NCBI RefSeq assembly: GCF_003054045.1
Contig: NZ_QBKH01000001.1
Coordinates: 434,001-498,000 of the forward strand
Source of the DNA: Sphingobacterium faecium
GTDB taxonomy: Bacteria > Bacteroidota > Bacteroidia > Sphingobacteriales > Sphingobacteriaceae
Direction: 5' to 3'
DNA length: 64,000 nt
Each line of letters starts with the position of its first letter. Position 1 is the first letter of the stretch. Of this stretch, positions 32,601 to 41,380 are shown piece by piece. The position numbers and the translations under genes are program-made. Under the pieces are notes generated by a model. The model was not told the origin of the DNA. It did not search any database and was given only the letters and a program-made list of their open reading frames with translations.

Positions 32601-35600
32601 ATGAGAAAACTACTACAGTTTCTTAATGAGGATTTTATTGAGCATAAAAAATCGATAAAATACTCTCTTTGGGCATCTACCGCGCTCGTATTGATTAGCC
32701 ATCAAACCTTAGGTAACCCAATGTCCAAATTTGCCAATGCTACAAAATATGTAGTAAGCGCTCAAACAGTACAAAAACCCATTCGAGGAAAAATTCAAGA
32801 TGCGGCCACTAAAGAAGCAATAGCTGGAGCAACAATTAAAGTTGTGGGAAAAACGACGGCAACGTCTTCCGACGCGGACGGTAATTTTCAGATTGATGCA
32901 GCTGTAAATGATGTATTAGAAATTACTTATGTCGGATTCTCAAAACAGACAGTGAATGTCACGTCCACTTCATTGCCCCTTGTTATTGGGATGTTAAGTC
33001 AAAGTGATAATCTGGAAGAAGTCGTAGTAACTGGCTACGGTACACAACGGAAAAAAGATTTAACAGGTGCGGTATCTGTGGTCAATGTGGATCAATTAAA
33101 GAGTACGCCAGCAGCAAGTGCCGTAGAATCTTTACAGGGTCGAGCTACTGGTGTTCAGGTGGTTACTGATGGTGCGCCAGGATCTACACCACAGATCAAA
33201 ATTCGTGGATACAGTACCATTAACAACAACGAACCGCTGTATATTATCGACGGAGTACCTTACGAAGGGAAGTTAAGTTGGTTGAATCAAAATGATATAG
33301 AGTCTATGCAAGTGCTGAAAGATGCCTCAGCGGCCTCTATCTATGGTTCTCGAGCAAATAATGGAGTGGTGATTGTGACCACGAAAATGGGTAAATCGGG
33401 TAAACCACAAATTAATTTGGATGCCTATTATGGATTACAAGTACCTAATAGTAGTCGGTTTCCGAAAATGTTGAGTCCGCAACAAGTTTTAGATATTGAA
33501 AATAGATTGGATGGAAAAAACAATACTTTACCAGATTATATAATTGCAGGTGCAGCACTCGGCAATGCCATTACACCTGCTGACCTTGACATGTCAAAAT
33601 ATAAATACAATGCTACAAGTCGTTCCGACTTTTATCAAATCACAAAAGCAAATAAAGCAGGAACAAATTGGTTCGATGCTTTATCTCAAAATGCACCTAC
33701 GCAATCTTATCAATTGAGTGCTACAGGGGGTGGTGAAAATGCAAATTATGCCTTTTCAGGAGGATATTTAAAACAAAAAGGTACCATTGTTCATACGGGT
33801 TTTGAAAAATATAATATCCGTTCAAATATGTCATTTTCGGCTTTTGATAAGAAATTGAGATTTGGCGAAAATATGCAATACTCTTTTACTGAAGGCTTTG
33901 GTATGGGAGTAAATACGAATACTGCAGGAGATTATATTGGAGAAGGAAGTGCACTTGGTTTCGCTTACCGTATTCACAATTTAATTCCTGTGTATGACGA
34001 AGGTGGAAATTTTGCAGGATCGGTCGGTGGACAATATGGTAATGGAGAAAATCCTGTAGCAATAGCTTATCGCGCAAAAGATAATAAGAATAAGAGTAAT
34101 CTGTTTTTTGGAAATGTGTATGGTGAGTATGATTTGCTTAAAGGTTTGACTTTACGTACCAGTATGGGTATGAAGTATGAAAATTATAATACGGTTTCAT
34201 ATACCTATCCCAATCCAGAATTTACAGAGGGAAGCTTTAATAATGGAATGAATGAAGCTTCTGGAATTAACAAAGAGTGGACTTGGACAAATACGTTAAA
34301 TTATAAAGCTGTAATTAATGATGACCATAACCTCAATATCTTATTGGGAACAGAGGCGATAGAGAATCGATATAGACAGATATCTGCTAGAGGAAATGGT
34401 TACTTTACAACATCCAGTTTAGATTATTTTTATATCAATTCTGCTTCAAGAGATGTTTTTGGAAATGGAGAAGGTACAGTAGGAGCACTATTCTCCATAT
34501 TTGGAAAAGTAGACTACTCGTATAAAGACCGTTATATTTTTAGTGGAACTGTAAGACGAGATGGATCTTCTACTTTCGGACCTGATAATAAATACGGGGT
34601 ATTTCCAGGAGTAAGTGCAGCTTGGCGCTTATCTGAAGAAGAGTTTTTAAAAGGCTCCTCTTGGTTGAATGATTTAAAGATAAGAGCTGGTTATGGTGTG
34701 ACAGGAAATCAGCGGATTCCACAAAATCAATATGTGAATCGTTATCGGGTAGAAGTGAATGCATCCTCTTATCCGATCAATGGACCACTTACTTCAGGGG
34801 TATGGCAAAATGCATATAGTAATCCTGCGATCAAATGGGAGCAAGTTTCGGCATTAAACTTGGGATTGGATTTTTCAATTATGAATGGAGATTTTGATGG
34901 ATCATTTGACTGGTATAATAAGAAAACCACGGATATGCTCTATCCACTTCCTTTGCCAGCAGTTGCCGCGGGTAGAGCAGATGCTCCTTATGTTAATATC
35001 GGTGATATGCAAAATAAAGGAATTGAGTTCTCCTTAAATTATCACTACGGTAAGAAGCAAGAGAAACCTTTCACCATAGATCTTTCGGCAAATATCTCTA
35101 AAAACGTCAATAAAATTGTGTCTTTAGCGCCATCTATTAGTCAACAAGTATACGGATCATTCCGTAGTATGGAAACATCGATATTGAAAGCAGGTGAGCC
35201 ATTAGGTGCTTTTTATGGGTATCAAGTTGTCGGTATATATCAAGATGCCGCTGATATCGCAAGTGCTCCTTATGCTGATGGGAAATCAAGAATTGGAGGA
35301 CTTAAATATGCAGATATCAATGGTGACAATGTCATCGACGCTAATGATAGAACGATCATCGGAAGTCCTCACCCTGATTTTGTCTATTCATTAAATATCA
35401 ATGCTACTTACAAAAACTTTGATTTAATGGCCTATTTCTATGGTTCTAAAGGAAATCAAAATTATGAAGCAACACGTTACTTCACTGATTTTGGTGTATT
35501 CAAAGGACAAAAAAGTGTTCGCGTTTTAGATGAATGGAGTCCAACGAATACAGGAAGTATGATTCCATCGCAGGTCAATGATGCTTCACCATATGAGTAT

Positions 35601-35879
35601 GCCTCTTCAAGTTATTATGTACAAGATGCTAGTTTTTTAAAGCTTAAAAATTTACAGGTAGGGTACAATTTACCAGTTCAAAATCTATTTGGAGGAAATA
35701 GTTCGATCCGCAAATTTAGAATGTATTTTGCGGTTACGAATTTGTTTACTATTACCAAGTATGAAGGTTTGGATCCAGAGGTAACTGCTACTCCTTCAGA
35801 TTATCCTGCACTAGGTGTTGATTTTGGTGTCTATCCTCAGTCAAGACAATATATGTTAGGACTTAGTTTAGGTTTCTAA
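32601..35879 (+). CDS. SusC/RagA-family TonB-dependent outer-membrane transporter
   Basis: This 1092-residue protein imports nutrients across the outer membrane using TonB energy. After an N-terminal signal region comes a carboxypeptidase-D-regulatory-like domain (GKIQDAATKEAIAGATIKVVG). The SusC-specific segment LEEVVVTGYGTQRKKDLTGA follows, then the plug (RGYSTINNNEPLYIIDGVPY) and the 22-strand barrel ending in GLSLGF. It is paired with a SusD-like gene 30 nt downstream. There is no glycoside hydrolase, sulfatase or peptidase nearby, so the substrate is unclear. No STN domain is seen. Confidence 0.96.
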   Translation: MRKLLQFLNEDFIEHKKSIKYSLWASTALVLISHQTLGNPMSKFANATKYVVSAQTVQKPIRGKIQDAATKEAIAGATIKVVGKTTATSSDADGNFQIDAAVNDVLEITYVGFSKQTVNVTSTSLPLVIGMLSQSDNLEEVVVTGYGTQRKKDLTGAVSVVNVDQLKSTPAASAVESLQGRATGVQVVTDGAPGSTPQIKIRGYSTINNNEPLYIIDGVPYEGKLSWLNQNDIESMQVLKDASAASIYGSRANNGVVIVTTKMGKSGKPQINLDAYYGLQVPNSSRFPKMLSPQQVLDIENRLDGKNNTLPDYIIAGAALGNAITPADLDMSKYKYNATSRSDFYQITKANKAGTNWFDALSQNAPTQSYQLSATGGGENANYAFSGGYLKQKGTIVHTGFEKYNIRSNMSFSAFDKKLRFGENMQYSFTEGFGMGVNTNTAGDYIGEGSALGFAYRIHNLIPVYDEGGNFAGSVGGQYGNGENPVAIAYRAKDNKNKSNLFFGNVYGEYDLLKGLTLRTSMGMKYENYNTVSYTYPNPEFTEGSFNNGMNEASGINKEWTWTNTLNYKAVINDDHNLNILLGTEAIENRYRQISARGNGYFTTSSLDYFYINSASRDVFGNGEGTVGALFSIFGKVDYSYKDRYIFSGTVRRDGSSTFGPDNKYGVFPGVSAAWRLSEEEFLKGSSWLNDLKIRAGYGVTGNQRIPQNQYVNRYRVEVNASSYPINGPLTSGVWQNAYSNPAIKWEQVSALNLGLDFSIMNGDFDGSFDWYNKKTTDMLYPLPLPAVAAGRADAPYVNIGDMQNKGIEFSLNYHYGKKQEKPFTIDLSANISKNVNKIVSLAPSISQQVYGSFRSMETSILKAGEPLGAFYGYQVVGIYQDAADIASAPYADGKSRIGGLKYADINGDNVIDANDRTIIGSPHPDFVYSLNINATYKNFDLMAYFYGSKGNQNYEATRYFTDFGVFKGQKSVRVLDEWSPTNTGSMIPSQVNDASPYEYASSSYYVQDASFLKLKNLQVGYNLPVQNLFGGNSSIRKFRMYFAVTNLFTITKYEGLDPEVTATPSDYPALGVDFGVYPQSRQYMLGLSLGF

Positions 35880-35909
35880 AGCTTTATTAATTATTAAAAT
35901 TTAAATATC

Positions 35910-37619
35910 ATGAAGAAAAAGAATATATATATGATACTGGGAGCCACTACACTTTTATTTGCATCATGCGGTAAGGGGTTTTTGGAAAAATTCCCACAGG
36001 GAGAGTTGGCCGAATCACAAGTTGAAAATGCAAAGGGAATTGAAGGGGTACTGATTGGCGCTTATGGGATTCTGAATGGAAATGTAAGTGGAACTTGGGG
36101 AAACTATTCATCTGCGCCTAGTCAATGGTTATTTGGTGAAGTTGCAGCTGACAATGCCCATAAAGGTTCTACTTCTACCGATCAACCCAATATGAATATG
36201 ATCGAATTTCATACACCCAACAGCTCAAATGATAACTTGAGCCAAATGTGGGAAGTGTATTATGAAGGCGTATTGCGAACGAACAACACTTTGCGTCTAT
36301 TAAAAGTAGATCAGGCTGGAGCCAAAACCATTACGGCAGCGCGAGCAAAAGAGATTGAAGGTGAAGCAAGAGTATTAAGAGCACATTATTACTTTTATCT
36401 ATGGAGAGTCTTTAAAAACTTGGTATATGTCGATGAAAATACCACTTCAGATGAAGCAAAAGTAAAGCCTAATAAAGATGATGTATTGCCCAAAATAATA
36501 GATGATCTTAAGGTTGGTATTGAAAATTTACCTTTAACAAAAATTAATCAGGAGTCTGGTCGGATGGATAAAAATATCGCAAAAGCATATTTAGGTAAAG
36601 TGTATCTATACCAAAAGAAATATCCTGAAGCGCTTGTGTTGTTCAAAGAAGTTATGGCGGGTAAAGATATTCTAGGAATGCCTTTTCAAAATAACTTTGA
36701 TGTGCTGAATGAGGATGGACCAGAAGCATTACTCGTGGCTAAACATGCGATCAATCCTGATGGAAGTGGTGACAATGCAAATGTCGGAGATATGCTAGCT
36801 GGTTTAAATGGAAATAATCCTGTTGGATGTTGTGGTTTCTATCAACCTACCATTGACTTGGTAAATGCTTATAAAGTAGATGCCAATGGTTTACCTATGT
36901 TAGATGGCTCTTACCGTACAAATCCTTATAAATCAGATTTCGATGCAGCATCGCCATTGACGTATAAATTGGATACTACTTTACGTTTTGACCCACGTTT
37001 GGATTATACCGTAGGTCGTAGAGGTGTGAGATATCTTGATTACGGTGTAATGCCAGGAAATGCTTGGATCAGAGAGGCATCAAGTGGTGGTCCTTTTGTT
37101 GGTATCAAAACCATGATACCACAGAGCCAATTTGCAAGCCATACAGCTTCTGGTGCAGCATATATCACGGATTTGGACGTTAATATTATACGCCTAGCCG
37201 ACGTGATATTGATGGCGGCAGAGTGTGAAGTGGAAGCCGGAAATTTGGCAGGAGCGATGAATTATGTGAATGCAGTGCGTACTCGTGCAGCAAATTTGCC
37301 AGCTAAAAAAACAGCGTACAATAATAATGCGGCGGTCTATGTAGTAAAACCATACTTATCTTTTCCTGATGCAACCTATGCACGTAAAGCCGTTCGTTTT
37401 GAGCGTCGATTAGAGTTAGCGATGGAAGGACATCGTTTTTATGATTTAGTTAGATGGGGAGAAGCAAAGTCGACATTAGAAAGCTATTCAACTTTTGAAG
37501 GAGGTATTTTGCCAGCATATAAAGGTCTGAATTTTAAACCTGAAAATGAATATTTCCCAATTCCTCAAACGCAAATTGATAGAAGTGGAGGAGCTTTAAC
37601 ACAGAATACAGGATATTAA
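35910..37619 (+). CDS. SusD/RagB-family surface lipoprotein
   Basis: This 569-residue protein has a lipoprotein signal (MILGATTLLFASC) with the lipidated Cys. Typical SusD segments follow: a TPR-like N-terminal region (GEARVLRAHYYFYLWRVFKNL), LADVILMAAECEVEAGN and the C-terminal VRFERRLELAMEGHRFYDLVRWGEA. SusD proteins form the lid of SusC and bind substrate at the cell surface. It starts 30 nt after susC, and the pair ends at a strong terminator. Confidence 0.96.
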   Translation: MKKKNIYMILGATTLLFASCGKGFLEKFPQGELAESQVENAKGIEGVLIGAYGILNGNVSGTWGNYSSAPSQWLFGEVAADNAHKGSTSTDQPNMNMIEFHTPNSSNDNLSQMWEVYYEGVLRTNNTLRLLKVDQAGAKTITAARAKEIEGEARVLRAHYYFYLWRVFKNLVYVDENTTSDEAKVKPNKDDVLPKIIDDLKVGIENLPLTKINQESGRMDKNIAKAYLGKVYLYQKKYPEALVLFKEVMAGKDILGMPFQNNFDVLNEDGPEALLVAKHAINPDGSGDNANVGDMLAGLNGNNPVGCCGFYQPTIDLVNAYKVDANGLPMLDGSYRTNPYKSDFDAASPLTYKLDTTLRFDPRLDYTVGRRGVRYLDYGVMPGNAWIREASSGGPFVGIKTMIPQSQFASHTASGAAYITDLDVNIIRLADVILMAAECEVEAGNLAGAMNYVNAVRTRAANLPAKKTAYNNNAAVYVVKPYLSFPDATYARKAVRFERRLELAMEGHRFYDLVRWGEAKSTLESYSTFEGGILPAYKGLNFKPENEYFPIPQTQIDRSGGALTQNTGY

Positions 37620-37640
37620 TCATCCTTTTTTAAACAATAA

Positions 37641-37677
37641 AAAGTGGCTTGCCTGATTTCAGGCAAGCCACTTTTAT
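37641..37677. terminator. terminator of the SusC/SusD operon
   Basis: A perfect 16-bp inverted repeat (AAAGTGGCTTGCCTGA with its complement) with a very small loop is followed by TTTT. Its symmetry means it could also end minus-strand transcripts from the aldolase gene. Confidence 0.88.
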
Positions 37678-37846
37678 ATACTAATACTTATGAGATTTAT
37701 TTGATTCTAAAAGAAATGTTATGGCGATCCCTATACGCTCAAGATGTCTATTGATAAAAGTGATCATTTTTAAGATGCCCTTTCCCTCAGATAAATAAAG
37801 GAACTCAATTTGCTCTTTAATCTTCTGAAATTTATCTACTGATAAC

Positions 37847-38872
37847 TTAGAGTGATCTTAGATCTGCAATAAATGCATCTACATTTTTTTCATCTGTTGC
37901 CCAAGAAGTGATTAATCGAATTGCTGCATGATCATCATCGATTTCCTTCCATACATAGAATAGATAATTTTCATTAAGTTTCTGGATAACATCTTTTGGT
38001 AAAATAGGAAAGATCTGATTAGTCGTTGAATTTGTTAAAAAAGAAAACCCTTTCGACTGTACAGCGTCCACTATTTTCATGGCCATGGTGTTTGCATGCT
38101 TTGCCAAGTCAAAATATAGATCATGCCTAAATAACTCTAAAAATTGTATTGCTAGTAAACGTCCTTTAGCAAGCATGGCACCTTTCTGTTTCAATACATA
38201 TTCAAAATCGAAGGCTAGTTCTGGGGTACTAAAAATAACCGCTTCTCCCAATAATGCACCATTTTTTGTTCCACCGATATAGAAGATATCTGTTAATCTT
38301 GCGATATCAGCGAGTGTCATATCATTATTTTGCGCCATGAGTGCATGCCCCAATCGAGCACCATCGAGATAGAGTAACAAATTATTGGTCTTGCAGCATG
38401 AAGATAAATCTTCTAATTCACTTTTTGTATATATGGTACCGATCTCAGTCGAATTGGAAATATAAACCATTCTTGGTTTTACGACATGTGGCTTTAGTGC
38501 ATATTCTTTTAATGCGTTTTGGATATCTGAAGGTCTTAATTTACCATCTTCCGTTTCTACTGCAATAACTTTATGTCCCGTTGCTTCGATAGAACCGGTC
38601 TCGTTGGCCGAAATATGTCCTGTCTTAGCACTTATAACCGCTTCATGTACACGAAGTAGAAAAGAAATTACGATGAGATTTGTTTGTGTACCGCAAGAAA
38701 GAAAATGTATCGTAGCATGAGGATTTTTTATTTTTTCCTTTAATACCTCTTTAGCTTCAATACCATATTCATCTTCACCATAGCCCAGTTGTTGTACGAA
38801 ATTTGTTTCTATGAGTTTAGTTAAAATATTGGGGTGTGCACCCTCAGAATAGTCATTTTTGAAATTATACAT
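37847..38872 (-). CDS. low-specificity threonine aldolase (PLP-dependent beta-eliminating lyase family)
   Basis: This 341-residue fold-type I PLP enzyme cleaves L-threonine or allo-threonine to glycine and acetaldehyde. The PLP lysine is Lys203 in GGTKNG. LYLDGARLGHAL carries the Asp170 that pairs with the cofactor nitrogen. FLSCGTQTNLIVIS and HISANETGSIEATGH are typical of the family. It is a single gene. The next 160 bp to its 3' side hold a further open frame without a start codon (see findings). Confidence 0.88.
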   Translation of the reverse strand: MYNFKNDYSEGAHPNILTKLIETNFVQQLGYGEDEYGIEAKEVLKEKIKNPHATIHFLSCGTQTNLIVISFLLRVHEAVISAKTGHISANETGSIEATGHKVIAVETEDGKLRPSDIQNALKEYALKPHVVKPRMVYISNSTEIGTIYTKSELEDLSSCCKTNNLLLYLDGARLGHALMAQNNDMTLADIARLTDIFYIGGTKNGALLGEAVIFSTPELAFDFEYVLKQKGAMLAKGRLLAIQFLELFRHDLYFDLAKHANTMAMKIVDAVQSKGFSFLTNSTTNQIFPILPKDVIQKLNENYLFYVWKEIDDDHAAIRLITSWATDEKNVDAFIADLRSL

Positions 38873-39025
38873 TTTTTAATATTTTCCTACGTTCTTTATC
38901 TATTCAAGTAGCTTTTATATAGCCTATGTAAAGATAAAATATAATTGATAAATTCATAACACCATAATTTTCTTAATGGGACTAGCTTAAGTTGAAAGGT
39001 GCTGATTTGAATATGGTATAAAATA

Positions 39026-39056
39026 AAAAATCACGGAATTATATTTCCGTGATTTT
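39026..39056. terminator. terminator of the DEAD-box-like gene
   Basis: An 8-bp perfect stem (TCACGGAA with TTCCGTGA) is flanked by six A and five T. It lies 27 nt past the stop of the minus-strand helicase-like gene. Confidence 0.85.
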
Positions 39057-39082
39057 TAAAATCTTTTAGGAACCTGGCTCCT

Positions 39083-40366
39083 TTAACCTTTTTTCTTTTT
39101 CATGGTCATTTTAGCTTTTTTGCCAGCGCCATAATTATAGGTCTTGCTATTGCTTTCTTTCTTTTGATGAAAAGCTGCACCACGACTGTCAGGATTTTCT
39201 TGATCGATAAGCGTAGGATTTTCTTTTTTCGCGCTATAAATTGATAATTTTTCGGGTAAATCAAGTACCTCCATTTTTTGACCTACGATTTGTTCAATTT
39301 TTTTGACTTCGGGCAATTCCAGATCAGTTGCGAAGGTGAAAGCCAATTGCTCTTCATCATGAGATTTAATGATTCGTTGAATAAGCATATCGTTATGCTC
39401 AGGTATTTCAAAATGGAAGATATAAGGTATGCCTGATAGATCTAATTCTTCAGTTCCTTCATTGGCAACAATCAAAATTCGATGTGCGTTATCCTGTTTG
39501 AATAGATCGATATCATGAATGTTTTTATCTTCAAAAAATAGGGGGTTGAAGATCAGAATCTCTTCATTGTACTTACGGTGCAAGCTTTTTCCTAACTTTT
39601 GCGCAGTAAGTTTACTATTAACAAAAATAATAACTTTATCAAACACTTCGTTATCCAGCATCAAGCTATTGAGAAGATTGATTTTAGTTGTGAAATTGGG
39701 TACTTGATAAAGAAATAAGTCATGAACGTTAAGTTTTTCTGATGCCAATTCCTCCACTTCAATAAGGGCAGGAGTAACCATAAAACTATCGATCATCTGA
39801 TGTAATTTTTCGTGCTCTACAGTACTAAAAATTAGATGTTGACATTTTTTACAGCTTTGTACAAGTTCCTTGACAGGGGTGATCATTCCATTTTTTATAA
39901 CCTCTTCGGCATCATCGATAATGAGGGTATGGATTAAATTGAGATTTAAGCCTAGTTTAAGATAAACAGCTCTTGCTCTATTGGGCGTCGAAACAACGAT
40001 TTCAACACCTGCAACGAGCTTCTCAATCTCCTGTTCCATACTTCCTCCAGCCCGTAAGCCGATAATACTAAGGTCTTTATTTTTACTGATCAAATAGAAT
40101 TGATCTACAATATTCTGAACGCGTTCTTGATCCGGTGCCAAAATTAAAACTTTGGGCGCATCAGGAACATTAAATTTAAGTCCAGAAAGTACACTGAGTA
40201 CGTAAGTAGTCGTTTTTCCTGAACCCTCAGGACCGATAGCGATGATATCTTGACCTCCTAATATCCGTGATATCGATTTTACCTGTATTTCCTTTGCTGT
40301 TAAATAACCCAAGTCTTCCATGGATTTTTGTAACCGCTTGCCTAATTTTAATTTATCGAGAGACAC
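39083..40366 (-). CDS. degenerate DEAD-box-like RNA helicase protein
   Basis: This 427-residue protein has both RecA-like domains and the layout of a DEAD-box helicase, with a Lys-rich tail (KKAKMTMKKKKG). Motif Q (LTAKEIQ) and a P-loop (GPEGSGKT, 45-52) remain. Motif II reads DDAE (151-154) instead of DEAD. Motif III reads STV instead of SAT, and motif V reads ANEGTEELD instead of ATDVAARGLD. The HRIGRxxR motif VI is replaced by IQRIIKSHDEEQ. ATP binding is plausible but unwinding doubtful. It may act as an RNA-binding or regulatory paralogue. It is a single gene. Confidence 0.8.
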   Translation of the reverse strand: MSLDKLKLGKRLQKSMEDLGYLTAKEIQVKSISRILGGQDIIAIGPEGSGKTTTYVLSVLSGLKFNVPDAPKVLILAPDQERVQNIVDQFYLISKNKDLSIIGLRAGGSMEQEIEKLVAGVEIVVSTPNRARAVYLKLGLNLNLIHTLIIDDAEEVIKNGMITPVKELVQSCKKCQHLIFSTVEHEKLHQMIDSFMVTPALIEVEELASEKLNVHDLFLYQVPNFTTKINLLNSLMLDNEVFDKVIIFVNSKLTAQKLGKSLHRKYNEEILIFNPLFFEDKNIHDIDLFKQDNAHRILIVANEGTEELDLSGIPYIFHFEIPEHNDMLIQRIIKSHDEEQLAFTFATDLELPEVKKIEQIVGQKMEVLDLPEKLSIYSAKKENPTLIDQENPDSRGAAFHQKKESNSKTYNYGAGKKAKMTMKKKKG

Positions 40367-40708
40367 TTTATCGTCGTATTTAATGAATAATGGTCAAAGT
40401 TACTCAAAAAAAACTTTGCAAATACCTGAATATAGACCTTTATCGTATATTAATTGATCAAGAGAGAGGCAAAGCGATGGAGAGAGGTTTGCATTTTTTC
40501 CTCTTACTTCAATAAATCAAAATCTTTTCATGGTGATAAGTACTCTTTTGATTACAGGTGTACGAAATTGCAAAATGTGGGGTTGATGATCAAGCTACCA
40601 AAGATCTTTTTACCCCCCTATTTAAGTTTGTTTCATCAACTTCTTTTATTGTCTTATTATGATTATCTTTAAAAAAAAGCATATTTGACGTTATTGAAAG
40701 GAGGACAG
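40367..40708 (+). other. intergenic region between divergent genes
   Basis: About 340 bp without a convincing gene. A 72-codon open frame at 40454-40672 begins with TTG, lacks a ribosome-binding site and has unusual composition, so I do not call it. Transcription of the phosphoesterase gene probably starts near 40690. Confidence 0.5.
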
Positions 40709-41290
40709 ATGTCCGCACATGTAGAAAAGTATTCATTTGTATTTCAACCTTGTGAAAAAGGTATTCAACTTGTAAAATCTATCAAAGAAAGTTTGAAAAA
40801 TAAGATTGGATGGTTTTCAAGCTGTCATTCGTTGGCCCATATTACGATCTGTGAATATCAGGCTGATATGGATATGTTATCGCATATAAAAAGACAAGTT
40901 GCTGAAGTTCTAAAATTTGAACAATCACAATATGTCTATTTTGATGAATATCAGGTTTTTCCACAAAATGGTACATTTTATATTGCTCCAGCATTAAAAT
41001 CAAAACAATTTTTGAAAAAGAAAATGGAAGCAATAACTCAGTTAGATTTTGCAACTGAGCTTTATAAGAGTGAAGAACCGCACTTGACTGTAGGGCGAAA
41101 ACTGGATCAAGAAAAGTTAGCGATAGCTTCTGAAAATCTGAAAGCAGTTGATTTGGACTTTTTTTGTTCCAGTATTTTTTTGCGTAAGTTTAATCCTATT
41201 CGAAAGCAATACGATATCATAGAAGAGTTTAAGTTTGGGAATTTTCAAAAACCGCCCGTTGAAGTGGGACAATTATCCTTTGATTTTTAA
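40709..41290 (+). CDS. 2H phosphoesterase / 2'-5' RNA ligase-like protein
   Basis: This 193-residue protein has the two His-x-Thr motifs of the 2H superfamily: HIT at 44-46 and HLT at 125-127. Members hydrolyse cyclic phosphates or 2'-5' linked RNA ends. ATG at 40709 follows a strong Shine-Dalgarno-like AGGAGG, which is uncommon in Bacteroidota. The TTG at 40685 is rejected because it lies upstream of that site. Substrate is unknown. Confidence 0.85.
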   Translation: MSAHVEKYSFVFQPCEKGIQLVKSIKESLKNKIGWFSSCHSLAHITICEYQADMDMLSHIKRQVAEVLKFEQSQYVYFDEYQVFPQNGTFYIAPALKSKQFLKKKMEAITQLDFATELYKSEEPHLTVGRKLDQEKLAIASENLKAVDLDFFCSSIFLRKFNPIRKQYDIIEEFKFGNFQKPPVEVGQLSFDF

Positions 41291-41380
41291 TAAAAGGGGT
41301 AAAAATGTAGTTTTTAGTTTAAGGATTTATATCTTTATTTCCAAAAGATAGATCAGGTTTAAATTACAATAAATTGCTAC

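Noticed and set aside
40454..40672. 72-codon plus-strand frame between the DEAD-box-like and 2H phosphoesterase genes
   Set aside because: It has a TTG start, no ribosome-binding site and low-complexity hydrophobic end; likely chance.
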